Shown: positions 12,501 through 22,597, counted from the first letter of the stretch. The stretch is 64,000 nucleotides of DNA from Shinisaurus crocodilurus (GCA_021292165.1 CM037876.1:39108575-39172574), one strand, 5' to 3'. The notes: generated by a model not told the origin, from the letters alone. Translations and numbers: made by a program.

Positions 12501-12538
12501 GCGTATTCCTGATGAAAATGTCCCTGACCATGTTGAAG
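6520..12538 (+). CDS. ANK2: Ankyrin-B giant exon (440-kDa isoform insert), one-base frameshift near its end
   Basis: Giant cassette exon of ankyrin-B, the membrane-spectrin adaptor; in mammals it makes the 440-kDa axonal form. The acceptor follows TTTTTCCCCATTTGCATCAAAG. The coding phase enters at 1 (codon split G|AT at 6519/6520) and leaves at 1 (GTTGAAG then GTATTT), as expected for a skippable cassette. The product is unstructured, acidic and rich in Ser/Thr-Pro. Landmarks, as exon residues: [14 protein letters not shown] about 118-131; [19 protein letters not shown] about 286-304; a 9-residue repeat array 340-449; [20 protein letters not shown] about 456-475; helical [20 protein letters not shown] about 1037-1056; [15 protein letters not shown] to SGAIDMTKR about 1517-1560; SxIP-like motifs towards the end. 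Human has about 2,085 codons here; this copy would have 2,006. The length, 6,019 nt, is one more than a multiple of three. The frame breaks near 12263 and homology ([20 protein letters not shown]) resumes one base later. A literal reading stops at 12291-12293. Confidence 0.95.
7536..7865 (+). repeat. ANK2: In-frame 27-nt (9-residue) tandem repeat array in the giant exon
   Basis: Three 27-nt units of the PASPSASKT type (7536-7616) are followed by a short irregular block and then eight units of the AKKPAVSPT type. The eight start at 7650, 7677, 7704, 7731, 7758, 7785, 7812 and 7839. Several of the eight are identical at the DNA level; one starts with Val instead of Ala, and the last reads AKKPPVSPS. 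Each unit carries a Ser-Pro site next to a Lys pair. The array sits where mammalian ankyrin-B has its run of 12-residue repeats ending in PVSPS. Confidence 0.95.
8785..8806 (+). repeat. ANK2: CAA/ACA microsatellite coding poly-threonine
   Basis: A run of ACA triplets in the giant exon codes for eight consecutive threonines followed by STTE. It is an in-frame triplet repeat, so length change would not break the frame. Confidence 0.9.
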
Positions 12539-13903
12539 GTATTTGCCAGCCATTGGGATTCCCTTTGCTACGCATGTCATGAATCACAGTTCTTTGCTCG
12601 TCGTTTCCTCTTTCCCCTTGCTTTTTGTGTGTGGTTTGTGTGTCTCTTTTTTAAGCTTCCTGTGATTGTTAATGTGTTTGTGTAAGCTCTGTTTTGTGTT
12701 ATATATGTCTTTTACTGTCCCTGAAACAATCTCAAGATTGCACACTGCAAATGCTTATAGAAAGCATAAATATAACAAAATAGATTTTTGTTTTAAAAAG
12801 CACACAACATTTGTTGATGTTGTTTAACACTAACAAACTTACAGCATTATTATTTAACTTGTAATACAGCTGACCATGCAAGTTTTAGTTTTTGATTTTT
12901 CTTCGCTCTAGTTCAGTCTCTTTGTCATGAAATACTTTTGACACAGAAAAACCAGGTAAGATGACTGTAATTCTGGATATGCAGATCCATTTATCTGTGC
13001 CAAAAGCAAATGTTTAATAACATTTGTCTAAAAAAAAATATTATACATTTGTTGTTGTTGCACCTTTATTTGACAAAAGTAATTGAAGGCTGGGTTCAAG
13101 CACTGAATTTATGGCCTTAAACGTGTTAAATTCAGTAACCAATGTTATATCCATTTGTTTTAAAATAACTTCCTATAATAGTGCTGAAGAACAGTAAGAA
13201 ACAAGAAGTAATTGAATTTTGAACATACTTTCCGATTTGGCTTTTCATATGTTCCAAAATGCATACATGTGAAAACAAAAACTCAAAACTCTGCTGGTGT
13301 TGATTTGGCTGTTGGGATTATTCATTCTTGCTGCTTTGATGCAAATGGTCCTGAGAAGAAGTGTGCTCTTTCTTTTCCATGCCTACTTTGTAAATAGTGG
13401 GAAATCCTAGAAAAACCTAAATGAAAACTGCTAAGTGCTAATGTGCCACGCCGAGACAATAATTCAGAATTCCTTCCTTTTCACTGTTGTGACTTAAAAG
13501 TATGATTCAGAGTTTGAAAGGGAGCTACAGAAACCAAACCTAGAACTGCAAATGGCCATTTACCATTAACTAAAGAGGCATGGAAAAATGCATTTCTTGC
13601 CCCAGCAAAACATTTACCTCTCCCTTTGTTTTGCTTTATTTTAAATGTATGGGATCATAGTAGGAGCTCCAGAATAAAATTTAGGGCAGTGTTTCCAAAG
13701 CCTCCAGTATCTTATTAATGCGCTTAAGTGGCCATTCTTAATAAAGCGCTGCGTTTCCATTCCAGCCACTTACCAAGGCCTTGGCCTTCCTTTAAAGCAG
13801 CTACCATTCAAAAACACTGGCCTTATTTTGTGGGGTCTCCTTTGTTAAGGGCAGATCAATGTTGCATTTTTTTAAAAAAATCTTCTATTTGACCTTATTT
13901 TAG
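12539..13903. other. ANK2: ANK2 intron after the giant exon
   Basis: Intron of about 1.4 kb from the GTATTT donor to a TTGACCTTATTTTAG acceptor. AT-rich and apparently unique. I see no repeat family and no exon. Reading through the donor adds about 14 residues and then a stop at about 12580. Confidence 0.8.
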
Positions 13904-13978
13904 ATCAACAGGATGATCAGGAAAGGATAGAGGAAAGACTAGCACATATCGCTGATCATCTTGGATTCAGCTGGACAG
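13904..13978 (+). CDS. ANK2: Ankyrin-B exon: start of death domain
   Basis: This 75-nt exon encodes (D)[20 protein letters not shown] followed by FSWT, the linker and first helix of the ankyrin death domain. It enters in phase 1, taking one base from the giant exon or, in the short isoform, from the microexon. It leaves in phase 1 after TGG ACA G. The acceptor is CCTTATTTTAG and the donor GTAAAC. The sequence is nearly identical to mammalian ankyrin-B as I remember it, and clearly differs from ankyrin-G (which has AIVADHLGLSWTEL), so the paralogue call is firm. Confidence 0.93.
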
Positions 13979-14330
13979 GTAAACTCGTGTCTAGTTGAGA
14001 TCACAATTATTTCTCTGTGGTTGTGCCATTTCTTTACATTATTAGGAAAATGATACTGTTATAACTTCTCCCTTGTTTATCATGAATTACAGCTCCTTAC
14101 TGGGGACTGACGGTTCAGATCCTATTGGCATGTTTTGTTACAGGTTTTGCAGATGTACATATTATTCCTACATACTCAGAAAAACATGTGTAAAGTGCTA
14201 ACACAGAGAATACAACTGAGGTTAGGTCTGTGTTCTAAATTGGCTGCTAGAATACCACATGGATTTAACAGTAGAGGATAATCCATGCTTTTGTTGAGTG
14301 AAGAGGAAAACAGGATAGATCAGCCTTCCC

Positions 14331-14424
14331 CAAGGTGGTGCCCTCTAGGTGTGGATTTCAATGGTTAGGAATGCTGGGAATTGTAGTCCAAAACATCTGG
14401 AGAGCACCAGGTTGGGGAAGGCTG
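14331..14424. mobile_element. Small hAT-type MITE
   Basis: The ends are inverted: CAGCCTTCCCCAA at the left and TTGGGGAAGGCTG at the right. The flanking 8-mers GGATAGAT (14323-14330) and GGGTAGAC (14425-14432) agree at six of eight positions, consistent with an aged 8-bp target duplication. It is only about 94 bp long and carries no gene. Confidence 0.7.
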
Positions 14425-14910
14425 GGGTAGACCTTCTGCCCCTTATAATCTTCAGCTGAGATGCACCAAATGTTGATGAAAACAGCTCATATTTTGTTCA
14501 TAGTTGAAGCCCATAATGGCCCAGGTAGTCCAAGTGTAATTATTTATTTAATTTATTATTTAATTAAATTAATATCCTGCCTTTCCACCAAAAATGTCAC
14601 TCATACGTACACATGTATGTTGAATACGCTAGTACTTATTCCATAAAATAGAAGGTTGCTGGTTTCAGAAGGAAGCAGGTCTCATAAAAGATCTTGAGGC
14701 TAGAGAGAGTATACTGAATGAACATAACATGCAGCAGAGAGCAAGTGTAGGTTAGTGGCTACACCTGAACTGTGATCAAGAAAGTTCTGGGTCCAAATAT
14801 AACCTCTGCAATGAACTGAGGGGACAGCGTCAGGCACACATCTACAATAAAGTATAATAATACCGACCTATCTTACAAAGTAGTTACGTGAAGTGCTTTA
14901 AACACAACAG

Positions 14911-14996
14911 TACAATCCTATACATGCCTACTTGGAAGTAAGTCCCATTGTTTTCAGTGGGTCTTACTCCAAGGTAAACATGTACATGATTGCAGC
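14911..14996. mobile_element. Short foldback element with ACAATCCTA/GATTGCAG ends
   Basis: The left part reads CAATCCTATACATGCCTACT and the right part ends in ACATGATTGCAG. The core AAGTAAGTCCCATTG ... CAGTGGGTCTTACTCC is itself an inverted repeat. Related copies in the window lie at 23311-23395, 26731-26814 and 2058-2142, with a looser one near 123-197. It looks like an abundant non-autonomous DNA element; I cannot name its superfamily from these copies. Confidence 0.65.
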
Positions 14997-15075
14997 CTAA
15001 AAATACTAAGTAAGTGTTAAGTATTTAAAAGGTAGTATAACCATTCAAAATGATTTGAATAATTTGGGTTTACAG

Positions 15076-15207
15076 AGCTAGCAAGAGAACTGGATTTCAC
15101 AGAAGAACAAATTCATCAGATCCGAATTGAGAACCCTAATTCACTGCAGGACCAGAGTCACGCACTGCTGAAATACTGGCTGGAAAGGGATGGGAAACAT
15201 GCTACTG
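15076..15207 (+). CDS. ANK2: Ankyrin-B exon: death domain core
   Basis: This 132-nt exon, phase 1 to phase 1, encodes (E)[20 protein letters not shown], then [23 protein letters not shown]. It is the central helix bundle of the death domain, and the IRxENPNSLxxQS motif is the ankyrin signature. The acceptor is GGTTTACAG and the donor GTATGC. Death domains in ankyrins pack against the ZU5-UPA module. I see no damage in this exon. Confidence 0.95.
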
Positions 15208-18200
15208 GTATGCTTATTTTTAGGAAATACTGCATTTTTTCCTGCCAAAGGAGCCTACAGAGTATACATTGCTATGGGGAGTGCTCCTATAGATAAGTGT
15301 ACGAACTTGTGCATGTTCCAACAAGACCCGCACATCTGCTATAAGGAATCCTTAGACATTGGCAAATATAGCATCTATGGCTAATAGGCAGTTCCCATCC
15401 CAAAGAGATCCACACTCAGACAAAGTTGAAAAGGATAACAACAATGCAGCCCATTTATTGTGGTTTTACATGAAATCAAATGCACAAGTTAATTGTGGGG
15501 AAGTTAGCCGAGCAAAGCATTCATCAAACATTACACCAATTGGGGAGGCTCTAGCCTGGGACTTATTTATTTATTTAAAGCATTTATATACCACTCCGCA
15601 TCTAAACAGATTCTGGAACAGTGAACAATAAAAATACTGTATTAAAACAGAAAATTAGTAGAAAGCAGTGGGTGCTCAATCAAGGAAGGCTTGTGCTTCG
15701 ATGGGGAAATTAGCTGTGTTCTTGGCGAAGCTGGGCTCTAGGCCTAAGAGAGGCCGCTGACATGCGTGAATTCCTTGTGGGAGGAATAGGTTGGAGTGAC
15801 AGAGCAAAGAGGAGGGGTTTGGGTACTTTTCTTCCCATGAGTACCTAATGCTCATGGGAACAAAAGTGGAGGAGAGTGTAGGACTGAGGAGAGGAGTTTG
15901 GAGTGGGGCGGAAGGAGTGGATTGGGAGGGAAGCTATTCTAAGGGGGGGGCTGTGCTCCAACTGTTCCGACATTCACTCGCTGTAGCCTACGAGTCTACC
16001 TAAAGCTTGAAGCATATGTACACGCTCTCCAATTAGTACGTCTTCCTGGTGTCTCTTGCCCATATAGATCTCTGACCCTGCTGCACCGTCACTTTGTGCT
16101 TCAAGCCAACCTCTCTATAGAGGTGTTGTCTTGAGCTTGAGGACAGGGGTCATAAGAGAGAGATACCAGAGATGCACAATTTTGAAGGGATTACTGTCGA
16201 TGGCAGGGAGGTGTCCATTTATCATTTTGTAAGTTGTTCTGTAAACACTTCCTCTGTTGCCACTTTTGGGGGGCTGTTGCCACTTTTTGGTCATGCCACC
16301 ATGCTTTTTTTTGGCAGTGGCTGGGGATCTTGGAGGGCCTCCTAACACACAGGCCTTTGGGGGTCACATGTGGCCCACAGGCTGTGCCTTTTTGCACCTC
16401 TGCTTTACACAAAGGTTTTCCTCTAACAGGGCAAACAATGGCTTGGTCAGCATGATTTTAACTGAGAAAACAGTGCATAGGGATAAGGGTTAGCCTTTGC
16501 CCCAGCACCACAGTCCCAGCCTAGATCACCCCTCACCCTACAGCTGTTATTTACCACAATGTAAAGAGATGGGGGATCCAATCATGGATTGTTGTCTCAT
16601 CTGGCTTGGCTTTTCATCAAATCCCCAACTTCTGCTAGCATGATCTATGTTAGGACTTACCTCCTATTGCAGTGCAACTAAACAAAATTATTTTTTTGCT
16701 TGCATCTCTACCTGCATATCAGGCAGAGCCAATGTGGGACAGCAAGAAGAGGAGAGGCTGTTCTTCTTTGTACAATTCCACATATGGGTCCCATGCCCGC
16801 ACATTCTAGAGCTCTGTGAAGGACATTGGCACGCTTGCCCATGTCCCTGAGAGATGTTTCATTATTCCCATATGCTAAGGGACAGAGTTAGAATCCTCCC
16901 ACTCAGTTCTCTTCTGACTGTCATGGCTTCAGTAACTCAGGGAACGCTCTCTGTGGCGATGTCTTCTTCGTGAGTCCCCCCCACCCCCGTTAATTAATCA
17001 CTTCTTAGGGAACTGTTGTGAAGAAATTCATTTTTCTTTGGAGATTTTTGCTGCTAACAAGAGGTCATATTTTATGAGAAGGGGCTGGCACGCACTTATT
17101 GCAACCACCTGCGTGCCTTATCACGGCTTTTTGCTAGTCTCCAGGTCTTCAAGGAAGGTCAGAGAGCTGAACGGCAACCAACAATTAGGCTGACTTTCAG
17201 CTGGACAGCAGTAAGGGGTTTTCAATCCCTCCTCCCCTCCTGGAAGCCGAGGAAGTCATCCAGCTGACTGTGATTGGCTATGGAGGCTCACTGGTCAAGG
17301 GCCGGGTGGTGGTGGTATAAAGTTAGGAGGGTTAGGGCTGCTAGGTGCTTTACGAGCATTGTGAGCCTGGAATCTTGATTAAGCCATCAGAAGAACCTTA
17401 CCAGAGGGTAATGTATGGGAGAGACTAGATAGGGTTAGCCTGCAGCAGGGTTTCAAAGGATTTCTTCATTGTTTAATATTCTGAATTTCTATCTTCTTTT
17501 GTCTTTGCACAGTTTTACCTTTTTGTCCCCCTTATTGTAAATGAAGTTCACTGTTTCCAGTCTGGGTGTGTTCTGTTCTGGATCTCGCCTCGGTACTAAA
17601 TTCAGTGCCTTCTGCTTTGGTTGGGCTACTGTTTAGGGTTTTAGGCTGGAGGGCTAGAAATAGTGGGTGATCACGTGAACCCTTATTCCTGGGCCCCCAC
17701 GATATCCAGAAAGGTCCTGGTACCCCCTGACTTGGACTGGGTGGATGAGAAGGGGTGGTGGCAGTCTACCAGGTGGTTTGTTTGCCTGCTGGCCACAGGG
17801 TAGGGAGTTGAGAGTTTTGGGGTAAGCTGCCCACCCCTCAACCTACCAGAACCTTCACAACTGTCCTTTTTTTTTCTTGTTTCTGAAATATTTTTTAAAA
17901 AGTTGGAACCGGCTCCTTCCAACTCTATAATCTATGAAATCTTTGTTTTTCACCTTTGTTTGCTTAGAGCTCCTGCATGTCTATGGTTCAGAAGGTGTCA
18001 ATCAGGAAATGGAACTTTGTGGGGGGAAACTACCCATTTTGGATGGACATGCCCATTATTTACTTTGTCTTGGTGAAGAACATAAGATGGAATCCTGAGT
18101 GTACTGCTAAAAATTCACCAAGCAAACCTTATGGAACTGTTCATCTACATTTCAAGCCTCCCCTTTTGGGAAAAAGCACTACCAGCAATCAACCCATGGA

Positions 18201-18836
18201 GCTTCAGGCCATAAGTATAGAACAGGGGTTGGCAACTTGTAGCCTTTTTAGACTTATAGTCTACAATGTCCATCATTCCTCACCATTCGTTATGCTGGAT
18301 AAGGCTCATGGGAAGTGTAGGTCAAAATATCTGGAGGACCACAAGTTGTCCATCCCTGGAAAGAGGGAATGATGGCTGTAGTATCAGCCCCTCCTCTGAT
18401 GCTGGTTTCTGCATCTGAGCTGGGTGCTAAGGATGCTTCCAAGTGGGGCTTGCACTCTCGTGTGTGTGTGTGTGTTGCTAAAAATCCTCCTGTTAAGAGG
18501 AGTGTTATCTCCCTTCTGAAGACTAGAATGTTCCACGAATGAGTTCTGCATAGGTGTAGAACCCACATGTGGAATATAGGCTGCCCAAATGATAACGTGA
18601 AGAACACCAATTAGTTACAGGTAAGCAACCTGTCTTTCTCAAGGGATAACCTCAGAAGAGAAAGAGCTCAGTTCATATCAAATACATATACGTATGCATA
18701 TGTCATTCATCTCCAGATTCAAGATGATAATTCTGATTGCTGAGGTATACTGTGTTCTACTATAGCTCTGTGAATCTGGAGGACAGGGGAGAGAGTGCAC
18801 ACAGCTCAGATAAAGACTATCTCTTCCATCTCACAG
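15208..18836. other. ANK2: ANK2 intron, mostly unclassified
   Basis: Intron of 3.6 kb. An L2-like LINE tail (TTATTTATTTAAAGCATTTATATACC) is at about 15565-15640. A hAT-type MITE relic lies at about 18225-18360 (GGTTGGCAACTTGTAGCC ... ACAAGTTGTCCATCCC), and a short GT run at 18461-18476. The stretch 15650-17950 is less AT-rich than its surroundings and matches none of the repeat families seen elsewhere in the window. A TATA-like GGTGGTATAAAGTT occurs at about 17311, but I cannot show that it belongs to an LTR. Confidence 0.6.
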
Positions 18837-18977
18837 ATTCAAGTCTTACTGAGTGTCTTACAAAAATCAATCGCATGGATATTGTTCACCTAATGGAGGG
18901 TAGCGTGGAAATGTCCCGAGATCATGGCCGCACTTACGCAGAAATAGAACAAACAATGGGACTGGATCACAGTGAAG
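18837..18977 (+). CDS. ANK2: Ankyrin-B exon: end of death domain
   Basis: This 141-nt exon, phase 1 to phase 1, encodes (D)[20 protein letters not shown], then [26 protein letters not shown]. The first half is the last death-domain helices ([14 protein letters not shown] is strongly conserved in ankyrin-B). The second half starts the C-terminal regulatory region. The acceptor CTTCCATCTCACAG is strong and the donor is GTAAGG. Confidence 0.93.
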
Positions 18978-19455
18978 GTAAGGGGGAGCTCACAGATGCA
19001 TACTCATCATTCGGTAACTCATAATCTCATATGAAATAACGATCAAAGATCACATACCACAGATATAGCCTTCGTGTCAACTCACATCATAACAGACACA
19101 ATATTTTCAATATTTGAGGTTCAGATGTGAGTCATCCAGTGTTAAGTCATTGAATGGTACCACACACACTGGGGTCATCTCTAAATGCTATTCCATGAAC
19201 AGGCTTGGCAGGAGTCATGAGCAGGCCCTAAAATCTGAACATATAGCATGAATAGAAAAATCTTATCAGAAGAGAGAAACCTTTAATTTGCTCCCTGAAG
19301 ACTGCTCCATGTGGGGAACTGTTTGTGTGTAGTGTCTCACTGCTAGAAACCTATGCTCTTCACCACATCACCACAAACCTGCATCTATATACTTTACTGT
19401 ATCCTACTTTACATTGGAAGGCCAAATGTTGATTGTTTATTTACTTTGCCTGTAG
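18978..19455. other. ANK2: ANK2 intron
   Basis: Short intron of 478 nt from a GTAAGG donor to a TTTGCCTGTAG acceptor. I see no repeat or exon in it. Confidence 0.8.
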
Positions 19456-19733
19456 GGTTTTCTGCACTCCACGAAGATCTGTACAGCACAAGAGATAAGG
19501 AGGAAGAGCATTCATTTTCTAAAGACAGTGAACAGTCTGACCACCCTCCTCTTGTCTCTGAAGAAGACATTTCTGTCAGCTACTCATCCTTTCATGAAGG
19601 CACACCCAGGGCTGGCAGATGTATCTGTTGTAGAACTCCTACGCCAAGCACACAAAGATCGAGTGGAAGCTGAATTCTCAGGGAAACCTCATGCGCTGAT
19701 AGAAGATTCATCTGCTGCTACACAAGAGTACTT
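19456..19733 (+). CDS. ANK2: Ankyrin-B regulatory-domain exon with a one-base frameshift
   Basis: Begins (G)FSALHEDLYSTRDKEEEHSF and continues through PPLVSEEDISVSYSSFHEGT, matching ankyrin-B. After about 19615 the literal frame becomes GRCICCRTPTPSTQ and stops at 19671-19673. One base over, the homologous text goes on: VSVVELLRQAHKDRVEAEFS and then the end of the exon. Entry is phase 1 and the next exon (22598) needs phase 2. The 278-nt length gives phase 0, and 277 nt would fit exactly, so one extra base is implied, most simply C19616 in GGCAGATG. The donor TT|GTAAGA is good. As written, the protein would lose everything after the death domain. Confidence 0.9.
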
Positions 19734-20621
19734 GTAAGAATTCCCAAAATAGCAGGCCAAAAACTATGGCATCTTGACAAAAATGTACTTTATGTTCTAT
19801 TGGTCTCTAAAAGACCAAAAAATGTGCTTTATTTATTTATTGGAACCACTGATTGGTTTAAAGCACCGCAGCTTTTAGACTTGCATGCTCTTCTTCATAC
19901 AAAGGTATTCAAAGTGAAAAAAACAACTAGGTGATATGCCTAGTCAATAAATATGAATTCTACATGATGAGATATATTACAGCCTTGTCCAGAAAAAAAA
20001 TAGATGAGCCAAGTAATTTCCACAGCACAAAAGAGAGAAATTTAAATATATATATTATTAGCATACCTTTCTTAAATGAGAATTGAGAAATAATTGTAAG
20101 ATAACTTGTCACAATTGAAGAAAAAGACTGGATGGAATTTTTTTTTACAGTATCCAGCTTCATTTGACAGTGGTTTTACAAAACATGATACAAGCTTCAG
20201 TCTAATTCAGGGATCAGCAACAAGGCAACCATGGGCACTCTGGCACCCACCAGGACTCCCCATTATCTGCCTCACTCATCTCCATTGCCCCCCACCACTT
20301 CTGCTGCCTCTTCTGTAGCAGTGGAGAGTGGGAAAAAGAGAGGCAGTGGGGGAAGGAAACCTTGAGTGGGAAGGAGGAGGGGCAAGAAAAGTGGGAATCC
20401 TGGAGGGGGGGCAAGAAAATGTGCCTGTGCGCCCCCCAAAGGTGTGCACGCAGGCCCGAAAAGGCTACCTACCTCTAGTCTAATTAGAATCAGAATACTT
20501 TTAGATCCACCAATTCAATAGAATAATAGAAATTGTATTGTAATGTGATCAAACCTTGTTCCTAACACTTTGTAAAATATTCTGTGTGTGTTTTCACATT
20601 GCAGGATAGTCAAGGTCAATA

Positions 20622-20816
20622 GGACCATAGGAAGCTGCCTTATACTGAGTCAGACCATTGGTCCATCTAGCCCAGTATTGTTGACACTGTCTGGCAGCGG
20701 CTCTCCAGGGTTCCAGGCAGGATTCTTGCCAAGCCCTACCTGGAGGCCTGGGATCAAACCTGGGCCCTTCTGCATGCAAAACATGTGCTCTATCACACCG
20801 AGCTATGGTCCCTTCC
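20622..20816 (-). repeat. tRNA-derived SINE (CATAGCTC head)
   Basis: On the - strand it begins GGACCATAGCTCGGTGTGAT (A-box-like), then GGTTTGATCCCAGG (B-box-like). The 3' end on the - strand reads ATGGTCTGACTCAGTATAAGG. Copies or fragments of the same family lie at 62562-62756 (-), about 45140-45300 (-), 38630-38880 (+) and, split, at 21434-21512 plus 22268-22323 (+). Confidence 0.85.
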
Positions 20817-20901
20817 TACAGCAACTGGTATTCCAAGGCGGTCAGCCATCCAAGTACTAACCAGGCCCGACCCTGCTTAGCTTCCGAGATCAGACGAGAT
20901 C
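20817..20901 (-). repeat. 5S rRNA-derived segment (5' truncated)
   Basis: The + strand matches the complement of vertebrate 5S rRNA: TACAGC at the RNA 3' end, then CCATCCAAGTACTAACCAGG, CCGACCCTGCTTAGCTTCCG and AGATCAGACGAGATC. The RNA 5' third is missing: homology stops where the 82-bp inverted-repeat arm begins. The RNA 3' end joins directly to the head of the adjacent tRNA-derived SINE, so this looks like a chimeric 5S-tRNA SINE rather than a 5S gene. No pol III terminator follows it. Confidence 0.85.
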
Positions 20902-20983
20902 AGGCTGTTCCAAATAAACTTGGTTCACTGATGGGAAGCACAGAGTGTCAGGCAATGGAGTCCCAAGGACTTCAGCACACAAA
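20902..20983. repeat. Left arm of an 82-bp perfect inverted repeat
   Basis: It runs from AGGCTGTTCCAAATAAACTT to GACTTCAGCACACAAA. The exact reverse complement occupies 21559-21640 with no mismatch over 82 bp. The arms are separated by 575 bp of unrelated sequence. I see no clear target duplication outside them. Confidence 0.95.
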
Positions 20984-21433
20984 TTGGCTCTAATAGCAGC
21001 GGGGAAACAGAGAACTTGCCTGCATCAGGTTCACTGGAAGGGAGTGAGGTTAAATGCTAATAGCATTGGCAGTACAGCAATCCATTCCCTGCCACTCAGC
21101 TGATGGCTAATCAGCTGGGCAGTGGGGAAAAGTGGGCGGCACTCCACGGGCCACATGGAGAGTAGCTAAGGATTGCATGTGTCTTTTGGGCCACGGGTTT
21201 CCAAACTGTTGTGATGTGAAGACACCTTTAGAATATTACACATAATTACATAAACTGAAATAGGCAACTGCTATGGTATATGTGGTAAACTGGACACAAG
21301 AAGAACATTAAAGGAGCATCCTCAGTGGTACTTGTCCCTTCCTGCTCTCTCGTCCTGTGGCAGCTGGTTCAAATCCCCATAGAACAGTGGCCAGAGGGGT
21401 CAGGCTGGCAGTGCCTTTAACAAAAAAATAGGG

Positions 21434-21512
21434 GAGAGGGGCTGTGGCTCAGTGGTGGAGCAGCTGCTTTGTATGCAAATGGTCCAAGGTTCTACCTCTT
21501 GCATCTCTAGTT
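21434..21512 (+). repeat. SINE head, interrupted
   Basis: GGGGCTGTGGCTCAGTGGTG is a clear A-box head, and the B-box-like CAAGGTTCTACCTC follows. The matching 3' end (CAATACTGGGCTGGATGG) appears at 22268-22323. One SINE therefore seems split by the material between, including the L2 fragment. Confidence 0.7.
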
Positions 21513-21517
21513 AAAAA

Positions 21518-21558
21518 AAGAATAATAATAACAATAATAATAATAATATTATTATTAT
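21518..21558. repeat. AAT/ATT microsatellite
   Basis: An AATAATAAT run passes into ATTATTATT, making a small palindromic microsatellite just before the right arm of the inverted repeat. A similar AAT/ATT run (about 21641-21668) follows that arm. Confidence 0.85.
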
Positions 21559-21640
21559 TTTGTGTGCTGAAGTCCTTGGGACTCCATTGCCTGACACTCT
21601 GTGCTTCCCATCAGTGAACCAAGTTTATTTGGAACAGCCT
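21559..21640. repeat. Right arm of the 82-bp perfect inverted repeat
   Basis: Exact reverse complement of 20902-20983, from TTTGTGTGCTGAAGTCC to TATTTGGAACAGCCT. It is followed by an AAT-rich stretch and the 3' end of an L2 fragment. Confidence 0.95.
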
Positions 21641-21659
21641 AAATAATAATAATAATTAT

Positions 21660-22262
21660 TATTATTTACATTTATTAATCGCCCATCTGGCCGGCAACCG
21701 GCCACCTGGGCGATGTACATAGGCTAAAAACAAGATAAAATACAATTAAAACATTATAAAAAATTTAAAAAAAATCTTAACCCACCCCATATTCCCGCCT
21801 GAACAGCCAGGTTTTTAATGAACGGCGGAAGCTCAGCAGAGAGGGGGCATGGCGGAGGTCACTCAGGAGAGAGTTCCACAGTACGGGGTCGCCACAGAAA
21901 AGGCCCTCTTCCTCGTCCCCACCAGTCTAGCTGCTCTGGCTGAAGGGACAAGGAGAAGGCCGTCTGTGGCAGATCTTGTTGAGCGGCCCACTTGGTGTTG
22001 CTGGAGACACTCCTTGAGATAGACTGGACCGGAGCTGTATAGGGTTTTAAAGGTCAAAACCAACACCTTGAATTCGGCTCGGCAAGCAACTGGTAGCCAG
22101 TGCAGCTCCTTGAGCACTGGCGTGATGTGGTCCCACCGGCAGCTGCCTTTAACCAGGCGAGCCGCCGCGTTCTATACCAGCTGTAGCTTCCAAACCGTCT
22201 TCAAGGGTAACCCCACGTAGAGCGCAATCTCTAGAAGCAGGTGATGGGAAAGCCTGTTAAAC
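21660..22262 (-). mobile_element. L2 LINE, 3' end of reverse transcriptase region
   Basis: The - strand encodes VLKELHWLPVACRAEFKVLV followed by LTFKTLYSSGPVYLKECLQQ, the conserved C-terminal block of L2 reverse transcriptases. After it comes the usual ARLVGTRKRAFSVATPYCGT block and an in-frame stop. The 3' tail on the + strand is TTTATTAATCGCCCATCTGG. The copy is 5' truncated to about 600 bp. Confidence 0.85.
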
Positions 22263-22597
22263 AGAATAGACAATACTGGGCTGGATGGACAAATAGTCAG
22301 ACCTGTTAAAGGCAACTCATATGTAAAAAATACTGTTAGATTTCTGTTTCTGGCTGCTGATGTACTTGAAAGAACTTTCCAAAATATTTCCAAGTATGAG
22401 AATTGAATATTAAAGAGCAATGGTTAAGTAGTGAGGATAGTGAGTAATCCTCTGTTAACTCTCAAACCTTATCCATTGTAGTACTCTGCTAGATTGTGCT
22501 CTTTGGGCATGCTGAATATTTAGCTATTGTACAACTGAATTTTCTGGAGAAAAAATAGGACATGTAATAATTCTTTTCGTTGAATTTTAATTCACAG

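Larger units (their letters stand above)
13979..15075. other. ANK2: ANK2 intron
   Basis: Holds a small hAT-type MITE (14331-14424) and a copy of the TGCAATCC-type element (14911-14996). The rest looks unique and AT-rich. Confidence 0.75.
19734..22597. other. ANK2: ANK2 intron packed with nested repeats
   Basis: In order: unique AT-rich DNA to about 20210; a low-similarity repeat-like GC-richer stretch (20210-20480); a - strand tRNA-derived SINE (20622-20816) abutting a 5S rRNA-like segment (20817-20901); an 82-bp inverted-repeat arm (20902-20983); unclassified DNA; a second SINE head (21434-21512); AAT/ATT microsatellite; the second arm (21559-21640); an L2 3' end (21660-22262); and a SINE 3' end (22268-22323). 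Confidence 0.75.

Noticed and set aside
20817..20901. A 5S rRNA gene.
   Set aside because: The 5' third, and with it part of the gene, is missing, it has diverged, and it is fused to a SINE, so it is a retroposed fragment.
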